A stretch of DNA of 64,000 nucleotides from Alkaliphilus hydrothermalis (GCF_016908555.1 NZ_JAFBEE010000005.1:1-64000), one strand, 5' to 3'; shown: positions 26,385 to 35,443, numbered from the stretch's first letter. Numbers and translations are program-made. Notes: a model not told the origin generated them from the letters alone.

Positions 26385-27629
26385 TTATTTTTGTGGTAAG
26401 ATCTTATTTGCTAGGATTCCTACAATCGCTGCCAAGCTTAATCCGCTTAATTTGATACCTTCTACAATTGTTAGACCAATGGCATTACCTGCTGCATCTT
26501 TAGCTACTGCTGTACCAATTCCGATTACAAGGATAAGGGCTGCGATTAAAAGGTTTCTATTTTCTGAGAAATCTATTTCAGCTTCTACGATTGTTCTCAT
26601 ACCAACACTTGCAATCATACCGAATAATACGATACTAATCCCACCCATAACTGCCGTTGGGATAGACTGAAGGATTACAGCAAACTTACCGATAAAGGAT
26701 AATCCTAGAGTTAAAGCTGCTGCTAATCTAATGATTGATGGGTCATATACCTTTGTTACTGCTAAAACTCCTGTGTTTTCACCATAAGTTGTATTTGCTG
26801 GACCTCCAACAAATCCTGCAAACATTGTTGCAATACCGTCTCCTAGAAGTGTTCTGTGAAGACCAGGATTTTTCATGAAATCATCGCCTACTACAGCACT
26901 GTTCGTAGTAATGTCCCCGATATGCTCCATGAAAACAACCAATACGATTGGTGCGATGGTTAGTATTGCCGATAAATGAAACTTTGGTGCTGTTACTGCT
27001 GGGAAGGCAAATAGATTTGCTTCACTTAACTTTAAAGATAAGTCTGCTAAATCAATTGCTCCTAATACGATTGATGCGATATATCCTACAGTTACAGCAA
27101 TTAATATCGGTAATAATTTGAAGAATCCTTTAGCATATAAAGAAACTAATAATACAGTTGATAATACAATGATTGCTAAGGTCCAGTTTGAAGCTGCCAT
27201 TCCGATTGCGATTGGGCTAAGATTTAAACCTATCACTACGATCATAGGACCTGTTACGATTGGTGGGAAGAAGGATTTTACTTTTTGCAACCCAAATACT
27301 TTTACTAATAGGGCCATGATTACATAGAGTAAACCTGCTACAATGATTCCACCTTGAGCATACTCTAATCCGCCAAGTTGATCTCGAACTTCTACGATTA
27401 CTGCAATAAAGGCAAAGCTTGAACCTAGGAATACTGGCACTCTACCCTTTGTCACAAGGTGAAAAAGTAGTGTTCCTGCTCCTGCTGAAAGTAAAGCCAC
27501 CGATGGGTTTAAGCCTGTTAGCATTGGAACAAGTACTGTTGCCCCAAACATTGCTAAAATATGTTGTAGCGCTAAGATAAACTTTCTTGATAATGCAATA
27601 TCCTTTACTGCAGTCATTCTTTCTTCCAT
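26385..27629 (-). CDS. uraA: Uracil/xanthine permease (uracil:H+ symporter)
   Basis: Imports uracil across the membrane. The 414-residue protein has about 14 hydrophobic segments of the NCS2 fold, with LAMFGATVLVPMLTGL near the start, VVFMEHIGDITTNSAVVG (catalytic Glu/His region) and GPANTTYGENTGVLAVTKVYDP in the second half. It follows pyrR and has a PyrR-binding motif in its 5' region, so it is controlled by pyrimidine level. The SD is AAAGGGGG, 8 nt before the ATG. Confidence 0.97.
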   Translation of the reverse strand: MEERMTAVKDIALSRKFILALQHILAMFGATVLVPMLTGLNPSVALLSAGAGTLLFHLVTKGRVPVFLGSSFAFIAVIVEVRDQLGGLEYAQGGIIVAGLLYVIMALLVKVFGLQKVKSFFPPIVTGPMIVVIGLNLSPIAIGMAASNWTLAIIVLSTVLLVSLYAKGFFKLLPILIAVTVGYIASIVLGAIDLADLSLKLSEANLFAFPAVTAPKFHLSAILTIAPIVLVVFMEHIGDITTNSAVVGDDFMKNPGLHRTLLGDGIATMFAGFVGGPANTTYGENTGVLAVTKVYDPSIIRLAAALTLGLSFIGKFAVILQSIPTAVMGGISIVLFGMIASVGMRTIVEAEIDFSENRNLLIAALILVIGIGTAVAKDAAGNAIGLTIVEGIKLSGLSLAAIVGILANKILPQK

Positions 27630-27639
27630 TTTTAATTCC

Positions 27640-27715
27640 CCCTTTAGTTTTTAGAGGAGGCTACAATTGATGTCTGTATGCCCTCCTTGCCAGCCTCGCA
27701 GGACTGATTTAAAAG
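27640..27715 (-). promoter_or_regulatory. PyrR-binding leader before uraA, likely translational switch
   Basis: The PyrR-binding loop AGTCCTGCGAGGCT with flanking CTTTT/AGGAG stem lies at 27683-27715. No T-tract terminator follows. Instead GAGGCT in the loop can pair with AGCCTC downstream, while the same CCTCC can pair with the GGGGG ribosome binding site of uraA. PyrR-UMP binding would favour the second pairing and hide the ribosome site. Binding motif is seen; the switch is inferred. Confidence 0.7.
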
Positions 27716-27727
27716 ATTGATGTATCA

Positions 27728-28270
27728 TTAATTTTCAATAATCACCATATTCTCGTCATCGGTTTCGTGCAATCTAACCTTTACAACTTCATTCGTGGAG
27801 GTAGGTACATTCTTTCCTACATAGTCTGCCCTAATGGGTAGTTCCCTATGCCCTCTATCCACCAACACCGCCAGTTGTATTACTTTAGGTCTACCAATAT
27901 CAATAAGGGCATCTAAGGCTGCTCTAACGGTTCTTCCCGTGTATAGCACGTCATCTACTAAAATAACTACCTTACCAGCAACATCTACAGGTATTTGAGA
28001 ACCATGTAGTACAGGGTCTTGGTCAATCTCAGACAAATCATCCCTGTATAGGGTAATATCTAAATTACCGACTGGAACCTCTATTTCTTCAATCTGGCTA
28101 ATTTTTTCTGCCAATCTTTCTGCTAGAGGTACTCCTCTGGTCTTGATCCCTACTAAGACTATATTTTTAGCACCTTTGTTCTTTTCTAATATTTCATGGG
28201 CAATTCTAGTAATGGCTCTTCCAATGCCCTTGTCATCTAATATTTGAACTTTTTTATCCATCTCTGCCAC
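27728..28270 (-). CDS. pyrR: PyrR: pyrimidine operon RNA-binding attenuator / uracil phosphoribosyltransferase
   Basis: PyrR binds pyr mRNA in response to UMP and also makes UMP from uracil and PRPP. 180 residues with the PRPP loop VILVDDVLYTGRTVRAALDAL (near 103-123) and the conserved RGHRELPIRADYVGKN. The start is a GTG after GGAGGTGA; MDKKVQ three codons later is an alternative. It heads a two-gene unit with uraA and has an attenuator of its own. Confidence 0.97.
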   Translation of the reverse strand: MAEMDKKVQILDDKGIGRAITRIAHEILEKNKGAKNIVLVGIKTRGVPLAERLAEKISQIEEIEVPVGNLDITLYRDDLSEIDQDPVLHGSQIPVDVAGKVVILVDDVLYTGRTVRAALDALIDIGRPKVIQLAVLVDRGHRELPIRADYVGKNVPTSTNEVVKVRLHETDDENMVIIEN

Positions 28271-28324
28271 TTAGCTTTTCACCTCCACCCATACTTGTCC
28301 ACAATCATACTTGGAAATCACCAT

Positions 28325-28354
28325 AAAAAAATCTCTTACTGGCTAGTAAGAGAT
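28325..28354 (-). terminator. Attenuator terminator in the pyrR leader
   Basis: A perfect 10-bp stem ATCTCTTACT / AGTAAGAGAT with a 4-base loop and a T run, located between the PyrR-binding loop and the pyrR start. This is the classical transcription attenuator. Confidence 0.92.
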
Positions 28355-28406
28355 AGTATTCTTCAACACACTAAAAATTATGATTTTAGCATATCACGAA
28401 TTTTTT

Positions 28407-28436
28407 CCTTACAGCCTCACGGGACTAATTTAAAGG
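28407..28436 (-). promoter_or_regulatory. PyrR-binding loop in the pyrR leader
   Basis: Minus-strand sequence CCTTTAAATTAGTCCCGTGA followed by GGCTGTAAGG matches the PyrR anti-antiterminator consensus (AGTCC, GAGGCT core, lower stem CCTT/AAGG). It precedes the terminator at 28325-28354. Confidence 0.88.
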
Positions 28437-28459
28437 TATTCCATTTTTCAATTGTATTT

Positions 28460-28488
28460 AGTATAACATAGGTTAGTAATCATGTAAA
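28460..28488 (-). promoter_or_regulatory. Sigma-A promoter of pyrR-uraA
   Basis: -35 TTTACA at 28483-28488 and -10 TATACT at 28460-28465 with a 17-bp spacer on the minus strand, about 20 bp before the PyrR-binding loop. Confidence 0.8.
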
Positions 28489-28506
28489 CATAATAAAACT
28501 AGTAAT

Positions 28507-29442
28507 TTATTGATTTTCTTGCTTTTTTGTTTTTAGACGAATAACATCCAACAGCTTATTGAAATAGGCTGGTAGTGGAGCATCAAACTCCATATACGCT
28601 CCTGTAGTGGGATGAATGAAACCTAGGGTCTTGGCATGTAATACCTGCCCCTGTAGATTGAACTTTGAGTTTTTCGTTCCATAAATATCATCCCCTAGTA
28701 GAGGGTGTCTGATATAAGAAAGGTGTACTCTTATTTGATGGGTTCTACCTGTTTCCAACTGAGCCTCTATGTAAGAATAATCAATAAATCTTTCCAATAC
28801 TTTAATGTGGGTGACTGCATGTCTACCATCTTGGATCACTGCCTGCTTTAGACGATCTACTGGATGACGTCCTATGGGGGCGTCTATTACTGCTGCATTT
28901 TCCTTTATATTCCCCATTGTAATGGCATGGTATTTTCTAGTGATGGTATGTTCTTTTAATTGAGCTGCCAAGCTTCTGTGGGAATGGTCATTTTTAGCCA
29001 CCACCAGTAGTCCCGTAGTGTCTTTGTCTATTCTATGGACAATCCCTGGTCGGATCACCCCATTGATGGAGGATAATTGACCTTTACAATGGTATAATAG
29101 GGCATTTACTAGAGTTCCTTCGTAGTTGCCCGGTGCAGGATGTACCACCATACTCTTAGGCTTATTGATTACTAATAAATCATTATCTTCATATACAATA
29201 TCAAGGGGAATATTTTGAGCCACAACATCCAGTTCCTCTGCTGGTGGAATATTCATTTCTATTTCGTCCCCCACCTTTACTAGGTATTTACTTTTTTCTT
29301 CCTTCCCATTGACTGTTACCATTTTATCCTTTATTAGCTTTTGAATGTAGCTTCGACTGTATTCTTCAAAGGCTTCAGCCACAAATACATCCAGTCTTAC
29401 GCCTTCTTCCTCTTCTGATACAAATATTTTTTCTTTTTCCAC
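28507..29442 (-). CDS. rluD: Ribosomal large-subunit pseudouridine synthase RluD family
   Basis: Isomerises uridines in 23S rRNA. 311 residues: an N-terminal S4 RNA-binding domain (about 14-75), then the RluA-type catalytic domain with HRIDKDTTG (136-144, catalytic Asp139). It is coupled to lspA (1-nt gap), a pairing widely conserved in bacteria. Exact target uridines cannot be read from sequence. Confidence 0.95.
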   Translation of the reverse strand: MEKEKIFVSEEEEGVRLDVFVAEAFEEYSRSYIQKLIKDKMVTVNGKEEKSKYLVKVGDEIEMNIPPAEELDVVAQNIPLDIVYEDNDLLVINKPKSMVVHPAPGNYEGTLVNALLYHCKGQLSSINGVIRPGIVHRIDKDTTGLLVVAKNDHSHRSLAAQLKEHTITRKYHAITMGNIKENAAVIDAPIGRHPVDRLKQAVIQDGRHAVTHIKVLERFIDYSYIEAQLETGRTHQIRVHLSYIRHPLLGDDIYGTKNSKFNLQGQVLHAKTLGFIHPTTGAYMEFDAPLPAYFNKLLDVIRLKTKKQENQ

Positions 29443-29443
29443 T

Positions 29444-29893
29444 TTACCTCTCCTCAGGTGTTATTGAATCATATTTTAATATTACATAGGAAATAACAAT
29501 GGCTCCTACTACAACCGCACAATCGGCAATATTGAAAACTGGCCAAACTCTAAAATCGAAAAAGTCGACTACAAAACCAAGTCTGATTCTGTCTATGAAA
29601 TTGCCTATTGCTCCTGCCACCACAAGATTTAAACCTATTTTTAATGATAGGTGCATTCTCTTATTTTTGTACATAAAGACCAATGCCCCAACGATAATTA
29701 TTGAGGTGGTTATGATAAAAAACAACTGTTGATTCTGAAGCATTCCAAAGGCAGCCCCTCTATTTTCCACATAGGTCAAATGAAAAATGTTTTCTATAAC
29801 TGGTACACTTCCTAATGCCTGTAATCGATTTACTGCCCACAACTTACTTAATTGGTCTAAAGCTAAGACAACTATTATTATGATTAGGTTCAT
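29444..29893 (-). CDS. lspA: Lipoprotein signal peptidase II
   Basis: Cleaves signal peptides from prolipoproteins in the membrane. 149 residues with four membrane helices and the two catalytic aspartates in NFIDR (98-102) and FNIADC (120-125). It would process the lipoprotein encoded at 55407-56828, among others. Confidence 0.97.
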   Translation of the reverse strand: MNLIIIIVVLALDQLSKLWAVNRLQALGSVPVIENIFHLTYVENRGAAFGMLQNQQLFFIITTSIIIVGALVFMYKNKRMHLSLKIGLNLVVAGAIGNFIDRIRLGFVVDFFDFRVWPVFNIADCAVVVGAIVISYVILKYDSITPEER

Positions 29894-29963
29894 TATTGCT
29901 CCCCCTTTACTTCACTTTTCATTAGCATAGTCTTTATTGATTCTGATTATAACATTATGAAAA

Positions 29964-29996
29964 GGAAAAAGATACATTTTACTTGTATCTTTTTCC
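29964..29996 (-). terminator. Terminator after the TraR/DksA gene
   Basis: Long stem AGGAAAAAGATAC against GTATCTTTTTCCT with a short loop between the TraR/DksA gene and lspA. The U-rich arm suits termination of the minus-strand gene. Confidence 0.8.
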
Positions 29997-30022
29997 TATA
30001 GCATTAACGATTATTAAGCTGA

Positions 30023-30739
30023 TTAATCCCTTTCCTTGTAGGATTTTTTAACATCCTCCAGTTTTATACTGGCATTAGAATGAAATTTTCTATCCATATC
30101 GCCTGTATAAAGTTGATTGTAATACTCTAGCTCTGTAATTTCATCAGTTTCTTCTACCGTTCCAACTGGATGAACATCATAGACTCCCATCATATTAATT
30201 CCTTCCTCAGATGGATCATTTTTAACTTGATTATACTTTGCAACCGCTTGATAGGAGTCTTCTCCATCAAATCCTGTATAGTCCTCTCCGTCCATGTTTG
30301 TTCTTTCGAATGGTGGGTAGAGCAATTCTTCCTCCACTGGTCTACCTCTGTCGGCATTAAAGGCGTCCATAGGTAATTTCTTATCTGCACACGCTATGCA
30401 AATGTGGGCTTCAGGCATAATTTCCAAACGATCTTCATCTATGTGGGAGCCACAGATATCACATTCCCCATAGGTTCCATTATCCATTTTCTCTAATGCC
30501 CTCTCGATTTCCCTTACCCTATATTTTTCATTATTCTCTAAGTTATTTTGCATCTCCACCATAAACATCTCTGTTCCTAAATCAGCAGGATGATTGTCAT
30601 AGGCGGATAATTCCTCTGTATATTCCCTAAGGGATGCATGGGTACCATGATGTTCTTCCATACGTTCTAGGGTTTCCATTACTTCTTTTTTTTCATCTAA
30701 TAGTCGTTTTTTAAAGTGTTCTAATTTTTGTGGGTTCAA
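30023..30739 (-). CDS. TraR/DksA zinc-finger family protein (YteA-like)
   Basis: 238 residues: an N-terminal helical region (1-85), a C4 zinc finger of Cys93, Cys96, Cys114 and Cys117, and a long acidic C-terminal tail. The tail identifies the Firmicute YteA group, whose role is not well defined. DksA relatives bind RNA polymerase, but the length and tail here argue against a simple DksA role. Monocistronic, with its own terminator. Confidence 0.9.
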   Translation of the reverse strand: MNPQKLEHFKKRLLDEKKEVMETLERMEEHHGTHASLREYTEELSAYDNHPADLGTEMFMVEMQNNLENNEKYRVREIERALEKMDNGTYGECDICGSHIDEDRLEIMPEAHICIACADKKLPMDAFNADRGRPVEEELLYPPFERTNMDGEDYTGFDGEDSYQAVAKYNQVKNDPSEEGINMMGVYDVHPVGTVEETDEITELEYYNQLYTGDMDRKFHSNASIKLEDVKKSYKERD

Positions 30740-30871
30740 ATGTAATCCTCCTAACTGTTGGTGGTGTAGGCAGTGCCATCAAATCAAGAATTTCTGCCAT
30801 CTGCTTTTATTTTTACCTTTTTCATTGATTTTATTTGCTTAGAGGACATACATTTTAAGTTCTATTGAAAA

Positions 30872-30893
30872 GGGTCTGCTTTTTAGCAAACCC
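30872..30893 (-). terminator. Terminator of mtnN-aroF
   Basis: Stem GGGTCTGC / GCAAACCC with a short T-rich loop, followed on the minus strand by CTTTTC. It lies about 32 nt after the aroF stop codon. Confidence 0.75.
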
Positions 30894-30924
30894 CTATATA
30901 TTATATAACTATTTCTTTGAAAAC

Positions 30925-31749
30925 CTATTTTAGATAGTGAACATTTTTAATCATTTTATGAAGCTCTTGTGTTTCCACCATTAGGTCTGCAAACTCTGGG
31001 AGTTCTAAGGATTGAGGACCATCGGATAAAGCATCGCAGGGACTGGGATGAATTTCTACCATAAGTCCATCCACACCTGCCGCTATAGCCGCCTTTGCCA
31101 TTGGTGCCACCAGTTCTCTTCTGCCTGTACCGTGACTAGGGTCTACAATTATTGGTAGGTAAGTTAGGCTTTTGATGATGGGTACAGCTGCTATATCTAA
31201 TGTGTTTCTTGTGTAGTTCTCAAAGGTACGGATACCTCTTTCACATAAGATAATGTCTTGGTTTCCTTCAGCTGCGATGTACTCAGCCGCCATCAGCCAA
31301 TCCTCTATCGTAGCCGCCATTCCTCTTTTTAGCAAAATAGGTTTGTTGGCTCTACCTGCTTCCTTCAGCAGACTAAAGTTTTGCATATTTCTTGTTCCGA
31401 TTTGGATAACGTCTACGTATCGACTAATCATCTCTACATCTCGAGGATCCATTACCTCAGAGATGACAGGGAGTTGATAGTGTTCACCAACTTCCTTTAA
31501 AATCTCTAGGCCTTCTTCCCCTAGCCCTTGAAAAGAATAGGGAGATGTTCTAGGCTTAAATGCGCCTCCCCTGAGAATATGTCCTCCTGCTTCCTTTACA
31601 GCTTTAGCAGAAGCAAGCATCTGCTCTTTACTTTCAATGGCGCAGGGGCCCGCCATCATAATCAGTTGTTCTCCACCTATTTCAATATTACCTACTCGAA
31701 CAGTTTTATAGTCATTATTGTCTTTCTTGTTAATCAGCCTTAATTTCAT
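30925..31749 (-). CDS. aroF: 3-deoxy-7-phosphoheptulonate synthase (DAHP synthase, type I-beta)
   Basis: Catalyses the first step of the shikimate pathway from PEP and erythrose 4-phosphate. 274 residues with the family motifs MAGPCAIES, LRGGAFKPRTSPYSFQG, KRGM and DPSHGTG. An N-terminal stretch of about 30 residues precedes the barrel but there is no chorismate mutase or ACT domain, so feedback control is not evident. It is cotranscribed with mtnN (27-nt gap), an unusual pairing. Confidence 0.95.
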   Translation of the reverse strand: MKLRLINKKDNNDYKTVRVGNIEIGGEQLIMMAGPCAIESKEQMLASAKAVKEAGGHILRGGAFKPRTSPYSFQGLGEEGLEILKEVGEHYQLPVISEVMDPRDVEMISRYVDVIQIGTRNMQNFSLLKEAGRANKPILLKRGMAATIEDWLMAAEYIAAEGNQDIILCERGIRTFENYTRNTLDIAAVPIIKSLTYLPIIVDPSHGTGRRELVAPMAKAAIAAGVDGLMVEIHPSPCDALSDGPQSLELPEFADLMVETQELHKMIKNVHYLK

Positions 31750-31776
31750 TTTATCTTCCTTCTTGTTTAATTTATA

Positions 31777-32478
31777 TTAGTTTAATCGTCTTAAGATATA
31801 TTTTACAATCTCCTTTGAGTGAATTGCTGCTTGGTGCATAAACTCATTGAAGTTGTCATGGGCAGAACCATCTGCTTTATCAGACATGGCTCTAATAATT
31901 ACAAAAGGTACACCATTTACATAACAAGCATGTCCAATAGCTGCCCCTTCCATTTCAGTACAGAAGCCTCCAAATGATTCCCAGATTTTTTCCTTTAAGT
32001 CACTGCTACTCACGAAAATATCTCCAGAAACAATTCTTCCCATTAAAGCCTTTTGATTTTCTAGAGCTTCCTTTGCTCCTTCCAAAGCTAATTGCGCTAA
32101 TTTTTCATCGGCAGGGAAGATGGATGTATCCATTCTTGGAATTTCACCTATGGGATATCCAAACCCAGTTACATCGAAGTCATGCTGTTGCACATCAGAA
32201 GAGATTACAACATCCAATACCTCTAAATCGTCATGAATGGCCCCTGCTACGCCTGTATTAATAACAGAAGTTGCTCCCAATTGACCAACTAAAACCTGTG
32301 TACAGATGGCTGCATTAACTTTCCCGATTCCACATCTTACTAGAATCACTTGTTTGCTTTCTAATGCACCAATATAGAATTTCATATTGGCGATTTCTTT
32401 TGTTTCTTTAATCTCCATTACTTCCTTAAGCATTTCAATTTCTTCATCCATAGCTCCTATAATGCCTATTATACTCAT
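31777..32478 (-). CDS. mtnN: 5'-methylthioadenosine/S-adenosylhomocysteine nucleosidase
   Basis: Hydrolyses MTA and SAH, by-products of polyamine and methylation reactions. 233 residues starting MSIIGIIGAMDEEI, with NTGVAGAI, the substrate motif EMEGAAIGHACY (catalytic Glu in MEG) and the Asp in AMSDKADGSAHD. Normal length. Behind its own promoter. Confidence 0.97.
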   Translation of the reverse strand: MSIIGIIGAMDEEIEMLKEVMEIKETKEIANMKFYIGALESKQVILVRCGIGKVNAAICTQVLVGQLGATSVINTGVAGAIHDDLEVLDVVISSDVQQHDFDVTGFGYPIGEIPRMDTSIFPADEKLAQLALEGAKEALENQKALMGRIVSGDIFVSSSDLKEKIWESFGGFCTEMEGAAIGHACYVNGVPFVIIRAMSDKADGSAHDNFNEFMHQAAIHSKEIVKYILRRLN

Positions 32479-32573
32479 TTGTGTTCCTCCTCTATATCTT
32501 GCCCTGTTATTAATGAAATAGAAAACCTGTCCTAATAAGGGCTTTTATCTATTGTAAAAACATCGCCAACCCT

Positions 32574-32602
32574 ATTATACAACACTAGCTTGAAAAGGTT
32601 AA
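32574..32602 (-). promoter_or_regulatory. Probable sigma-A promoter of mtnN-aroF
   Basis: -10 TATAAT at 32574-32579 and -35 TTAACC at 32597-32602 with a 17-bp spacer, minus strand, about 95 nt before mtnN. No riboswitch is seen in the short leader. Confidence 0.6.
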
Positions 32603-32629
32603 GTAATTATTTCCATAGGCAAAATTAAA

Positions 32630-32652
32630 AGCCTCCTATTGGAGACTTTTTT
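32630..32652 (-). terminator. Terminator after divIVA
   Basis: Stem AGCCTCC / GGAGACT with loop TATT, followed on the minus strand by TTTT. It closes the ylm cluster, about 25 nt past the divIVA stop. Confidence 0.8.
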
Positions 32653-32677
32653 TATATTGCTAACTAGTATTCAGTAA

Positions 32678-33139
32678 TTATTCTTCCCCACTAATCTCAT
32701 CACATGCATCTAAAACAGCATCGATTTGAGATTGAAGGAGGGTTTTGTATCGAGTTTTAAATATTTGCATATGCTTTTTTACATCTTCATACTCTGCCCT
32801 AATTTTTTCCACTTCTTTATTAGCCTTCTCGATTATTTCTTTACCACGGCCCTCAGATTCTTGAAGAATCAGCTCAGCTTGCTTTATGGCATTGGCCTTC
32901 ACATCTTCAGCGGCATTTTGAGCCACTACCAACGTGTTTTTCAATGTTTCTTCTATGTTTTTGTATTGCTCTATTTGTTGATTAACCCTTTCTACCTTAT
33001 CCTTCAACTCCATATTTTCTTTGTAGAGTTTTTCGTAGTCCACCATTACTACATCTAAGAACTCATCCACCTCGTCCTCTTTATAGCCCCTCATTCCCTT
33101 TTTAAACTCTTTGTTTTGTATGTCTAAGGGTGTTATCAT
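32678..33139 (-). CDS. divIVA: Cell-division topology protein DivIVA
   Basis: Binds curved membrane at poles and septa and organises division and sporulation partners. 153 residues: the membrane-binding N-terminus (TPLDIQNKEFKKGMRGYKEDEVDEFLD, near 3-30), then coiled coil to about 145. Last gene of the sepF-ylm cluster, as in Bacillus. Confidence 0.97.
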   Translation of the reverse strand: MITPLDIQNKEFKKGMRGYKEDEVDEFLDVVMVDYEKLYKENMELKDKVERVNQQIEQYKNIEETLKNTLVVAQNAAEDVKANAIKQAELILQESEGRGKEIIEKANKEVEKIRAEYEDVKKHMQIFKTRYKTLLQSQIDAVLDACDEISGEE

Positions 33140-33157
33140 ATGAATCCCCTCCCTATG

Positions 33158-33964
33158 TTATATTGGTTTTTTCATTGTAATCTTTATTCTGCCGCTCTTA
33201 GTTGTTCCACCAATAGAGACGATGTGAATCCTACCCTTTCCCCTTACGGAAATAACGTCTCCCTCTGAAGTCTCGTAAAAGTTCTTTTTAATCGTCTCCC
33301 AATTAACACTTACAAATTCCTTTGAGATTAGACTTTGGGCATCACTTCTAGAGAGCTTGAAGCCTCCCCCCAAAACAGCATCTAATCTAAGTGAAGATAT
33401 ATTACTAACGAATTCTTGATACTTTATTTCTGGAGGAATAATGGTGTCTAAGGCAATTTCTTTTAAATCCACCTTTACATTCCCTACCTTTTCAAGATTA
33501 AATAGAATGAAGTCCTTTAATTCTTCATGGAGGACCATATGACAAAAATGTTTTTGGTCTTCTTCATGGAGTAAAAAATCTCCAATTTTTTCCCGTTTTA
33601 ATCCCAACCCAAGTATAGAGCCTAAATAATCACGGTGATTAATTGAATGAAATTGTGTGCTCCCAGTGGCTTCTAATGCTACAATGGGGGCCTCCACACT
33701 ACTTTCATCCAAATAATCTGGAAATATCACCAGTACCTGTCTTTCTGCTCCTTCATAGCCCCCCGTACTGTAGCAACTAATCCCATGGAGGGTAGCTAAA
33801 AGTTTTTTCCCATACTGGACTTGATGGGGTGTCAAGAAATCTGTCGCCTTTATTTCATGGCTCTTTAACACAGTCTGGGCTTTATCCAATACCTTAATCA
33901 TTGCTTGCTTCAATACTGGGTCTTCTATATGCTGAATTAATTTTTCCTTATCCACCATCATCAC
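33158..33964 (-). CDS. ylmH: YlmH-family S4-domain RNA-binding protein
   Basis: 268 residues. The C-terminal S4 domain (about 190-255, LRLDAVLGGGFKLSRSDAQSL) binds RNA; the N-terminal part is typical of YlmH. In Bacillus YlmH has been linked to rescue of stalled 50S subunits, alongside RqcH, which also occurs in this window. Start may be Met1, Met2 or Met3. Gap to yggT is zero. Confidence 0.94.
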   Translation of the reverse strand: MMMVDKEKLIQHIEDPVLKQAMIKVLDKAQTVLKSHEIKATDFLTPHQVQYGKKLLATLHGISCYSTGGYEGAERQVLVIFPDYLDESSVEAPIVALEATGSTQFHSINHRDYLGSILGLGLKREKIGDFLLHEEDQKHFCHMVLHEELKDFILFNLEKVGNVKVDLKEIALDTIIPPEIKYQEFVSNISSLRLDAVLGGGFKLSRSDAQSLISKEFVSVNWETIKKNFYETSEGDVISVRGKGRIHIVSIGGTTKSGRIKITMKKPI

Positions 33965-34255
33965 CTAAAACAACAGTGAAATAAGTAGTGGTAACACTAA
34001 TCGGCCATATATAATATTTAATAAAAATATTGCTACAATAGGTGAAAAGTCAATCATACCACTGTAGCCCAGTTTGTTATAAATTAAGTTTCTTACAGGT
34101 CCTAAGATGGGTTCTGTAACATTATACACAAAGGCTACTATTGGATTGTGGGGATTAGGATTAATCCAACTGAAAATTATTCTTACAAAAACCAACAATT
34201 CTATGAACCTCACAAGATAATTCAATGCTTCTATGATACTTACTGATAAAGGCAA
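33965..34255 (-). CDS. yggT: YggT/YlmG-family membrane protein
   Basis: 96 residues with two membrane helices (about 12-31 and 65-92) separated by FSWINPNPHNPIVAFVYNVTEPILGPVR, the YggT signature. Homologues influence division and envelope organisation. Placed between sepF and ylmH as usual. Confidence 0.95.
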   Translation of the reverse strand: MPLSVSIIEALNYLVRFIELLVFVRIIFSWINPNPHNPIVAFVYNVTEPILGPVRNLIYNKLGYSGMIDFSPIVAIFLLNIIYGRLVLPLLISLLF

Positions 34256-34273
34256 CTATATCAACCTCCTATA

Positions 34274-34714
34274 TTATTTCTGCCAAGGGAATACCCCTTT
34301 GTTTTTTAGTTCTTCTTTAATATTCCCTCCAATATCAACATTATTAGGTGCTAAAATAAAGATTCCTGCTGATACTTTTTGGATGTTGCCATCTAGAGCA
34401 TAGATTGCACCGTTTAAGAAATCAAAGAATTTTTTAGCTAAATCCTGATCAATACTCTCAAGATTGATAATGACTGGCTTTCTATTTTTTAAGTTATCAA
34501 CAATACTTGGAGCCTCATCAAAGCTACTTGGCTCATAAATAATTACCTTCATTTGAGACTTCGTATGAATGTTAACTACCTTATTTTTCTTATTTACAAC
34601 CGAATAGAGCTCCTCAGAGTCTTGTTGAGATTCATCCACTACCTCTTCCTCATCCTCTTCAAATACATCTAAGCCAATGAAATATTTAACTTTATCCATT
34701 AATTTTGCTGACAT
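34274..34714 (-). CDS. sepF: Cell-division protein SepF
   Basis: Membrane-anchored partner that bundles FtsZ at the septum. The start chosen (MSAKLMDKVKYFIG) has GGGAGG seven bases upstream; a TTG/ATG further upstream is less likely. The N-terminal helix is the membrane anchor; an acidic linker (VFEEDEEEVVDESQQD) leads to the DUF552 fold (about 50-125). Normal length. Confidence 0.95.
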   Translation of the reverse strand: MSAKLMDKVKYFIGLDVFEEDEEEVVDESQQDSEELYSVVNKKNKVVNIHTKSQMKVIIYEPSSFDEAPSIVDNLKNRKPVIINLESIDQDLAKKFFDFLNGAIYALDGNIQKVSAGIFILAPNNVDIGGNIKEELKNKGVFPWQK

Positions 34715-34743
34715 ATCATGACCTCCCATTATTTCTCATATGT

Positions 34744-35421
34744 TTATGTAAATAGCTTACTTCCCACCCTCACCATATTGGCGCCTTCTTCTATTGCTAC
34801 TTGAAAATCATTGGACATTCCCATTGAGAGATAATCCATACTGATATTTTTTAGATTCATATCTCGGACTTCATCCGCTAATAATTTTAACCCTCTAAAG
34901 TATTGTCTTGTCTCCTCTGGGTCCTCCACATAAGGAGCCATTGTCATTAAACCTACAATAGTGACATGTTGGAACTCTGCAAATTTTTCTAACATTGATT
35001 TTACCGCTGACGGAGCAAGACCGTATTTACTTTCTTCTCCTGAAATATTTACCTCCATTAGACATTTCACCCTTCGATTAATCCTTCCTGCCCTTTTTTC
35101 TATCTCTAACGCTAATTCATAAGAGTCTAATGAATGGATATACTCCACCTTATCAACAATATATTTCACTTTATTTTTCTGCAGGTGCCCAATCATATGC
35201 CATTTGACTTGGTCCCCAAGGATTTCATATTTTCTTGTGATTTCCTGTACTTTACTTTCTCCAACATGGGTTACCCCTAAATCAATTAATTCCTGCATTT
35301 CTTCAGTTGATGCTGTTTTGGTGACTGCAACTAAAATGATATCCTCAGAAGTTCGATTATTAGCATTAGCTGATTCTTCGATGATTTCTCTTGTATGTTT
35401 TAAGTTTGCTGCTATGTTCAA
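34744..35421 (-). CDS. yggS: PLP homeostasis protein YggS/YlmE
   Basis: Binds pyridoxal phosphate and balances vitamin B6 and amino-acid pools. 225 residues with Lys35 in VAVTKTAS as the likely Schiff-base lysine, HMIGHLQKNK, and GMSNDFQVAIEEGANMVRVGSKLF near the end. First of the core ylm genes. Confidence 0.96.
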   Translation of the reverse strand: MNIAANLKHTREIIEESANANNRTSEDIILVAVTKTASTEEMQELIDLGVTHVGESKVQEITRKYEILGDQVKWHMIGHLQKNKVKYIVDKVEYIHSLDSYELALEIEKRAGRINRRVKCLMEVNISGEESKYGLAPSAVKSMLEKFAEFQHVTIVGLMTMAPYVEDPEETRQYFRGLKLLADEVRDMNLKNISMDYLSMGMSNDFQVAIEEGANMVRVGSKLFT

Positions 35422-35443
35422 TAGATAACCTCCTCTTCCTTTA

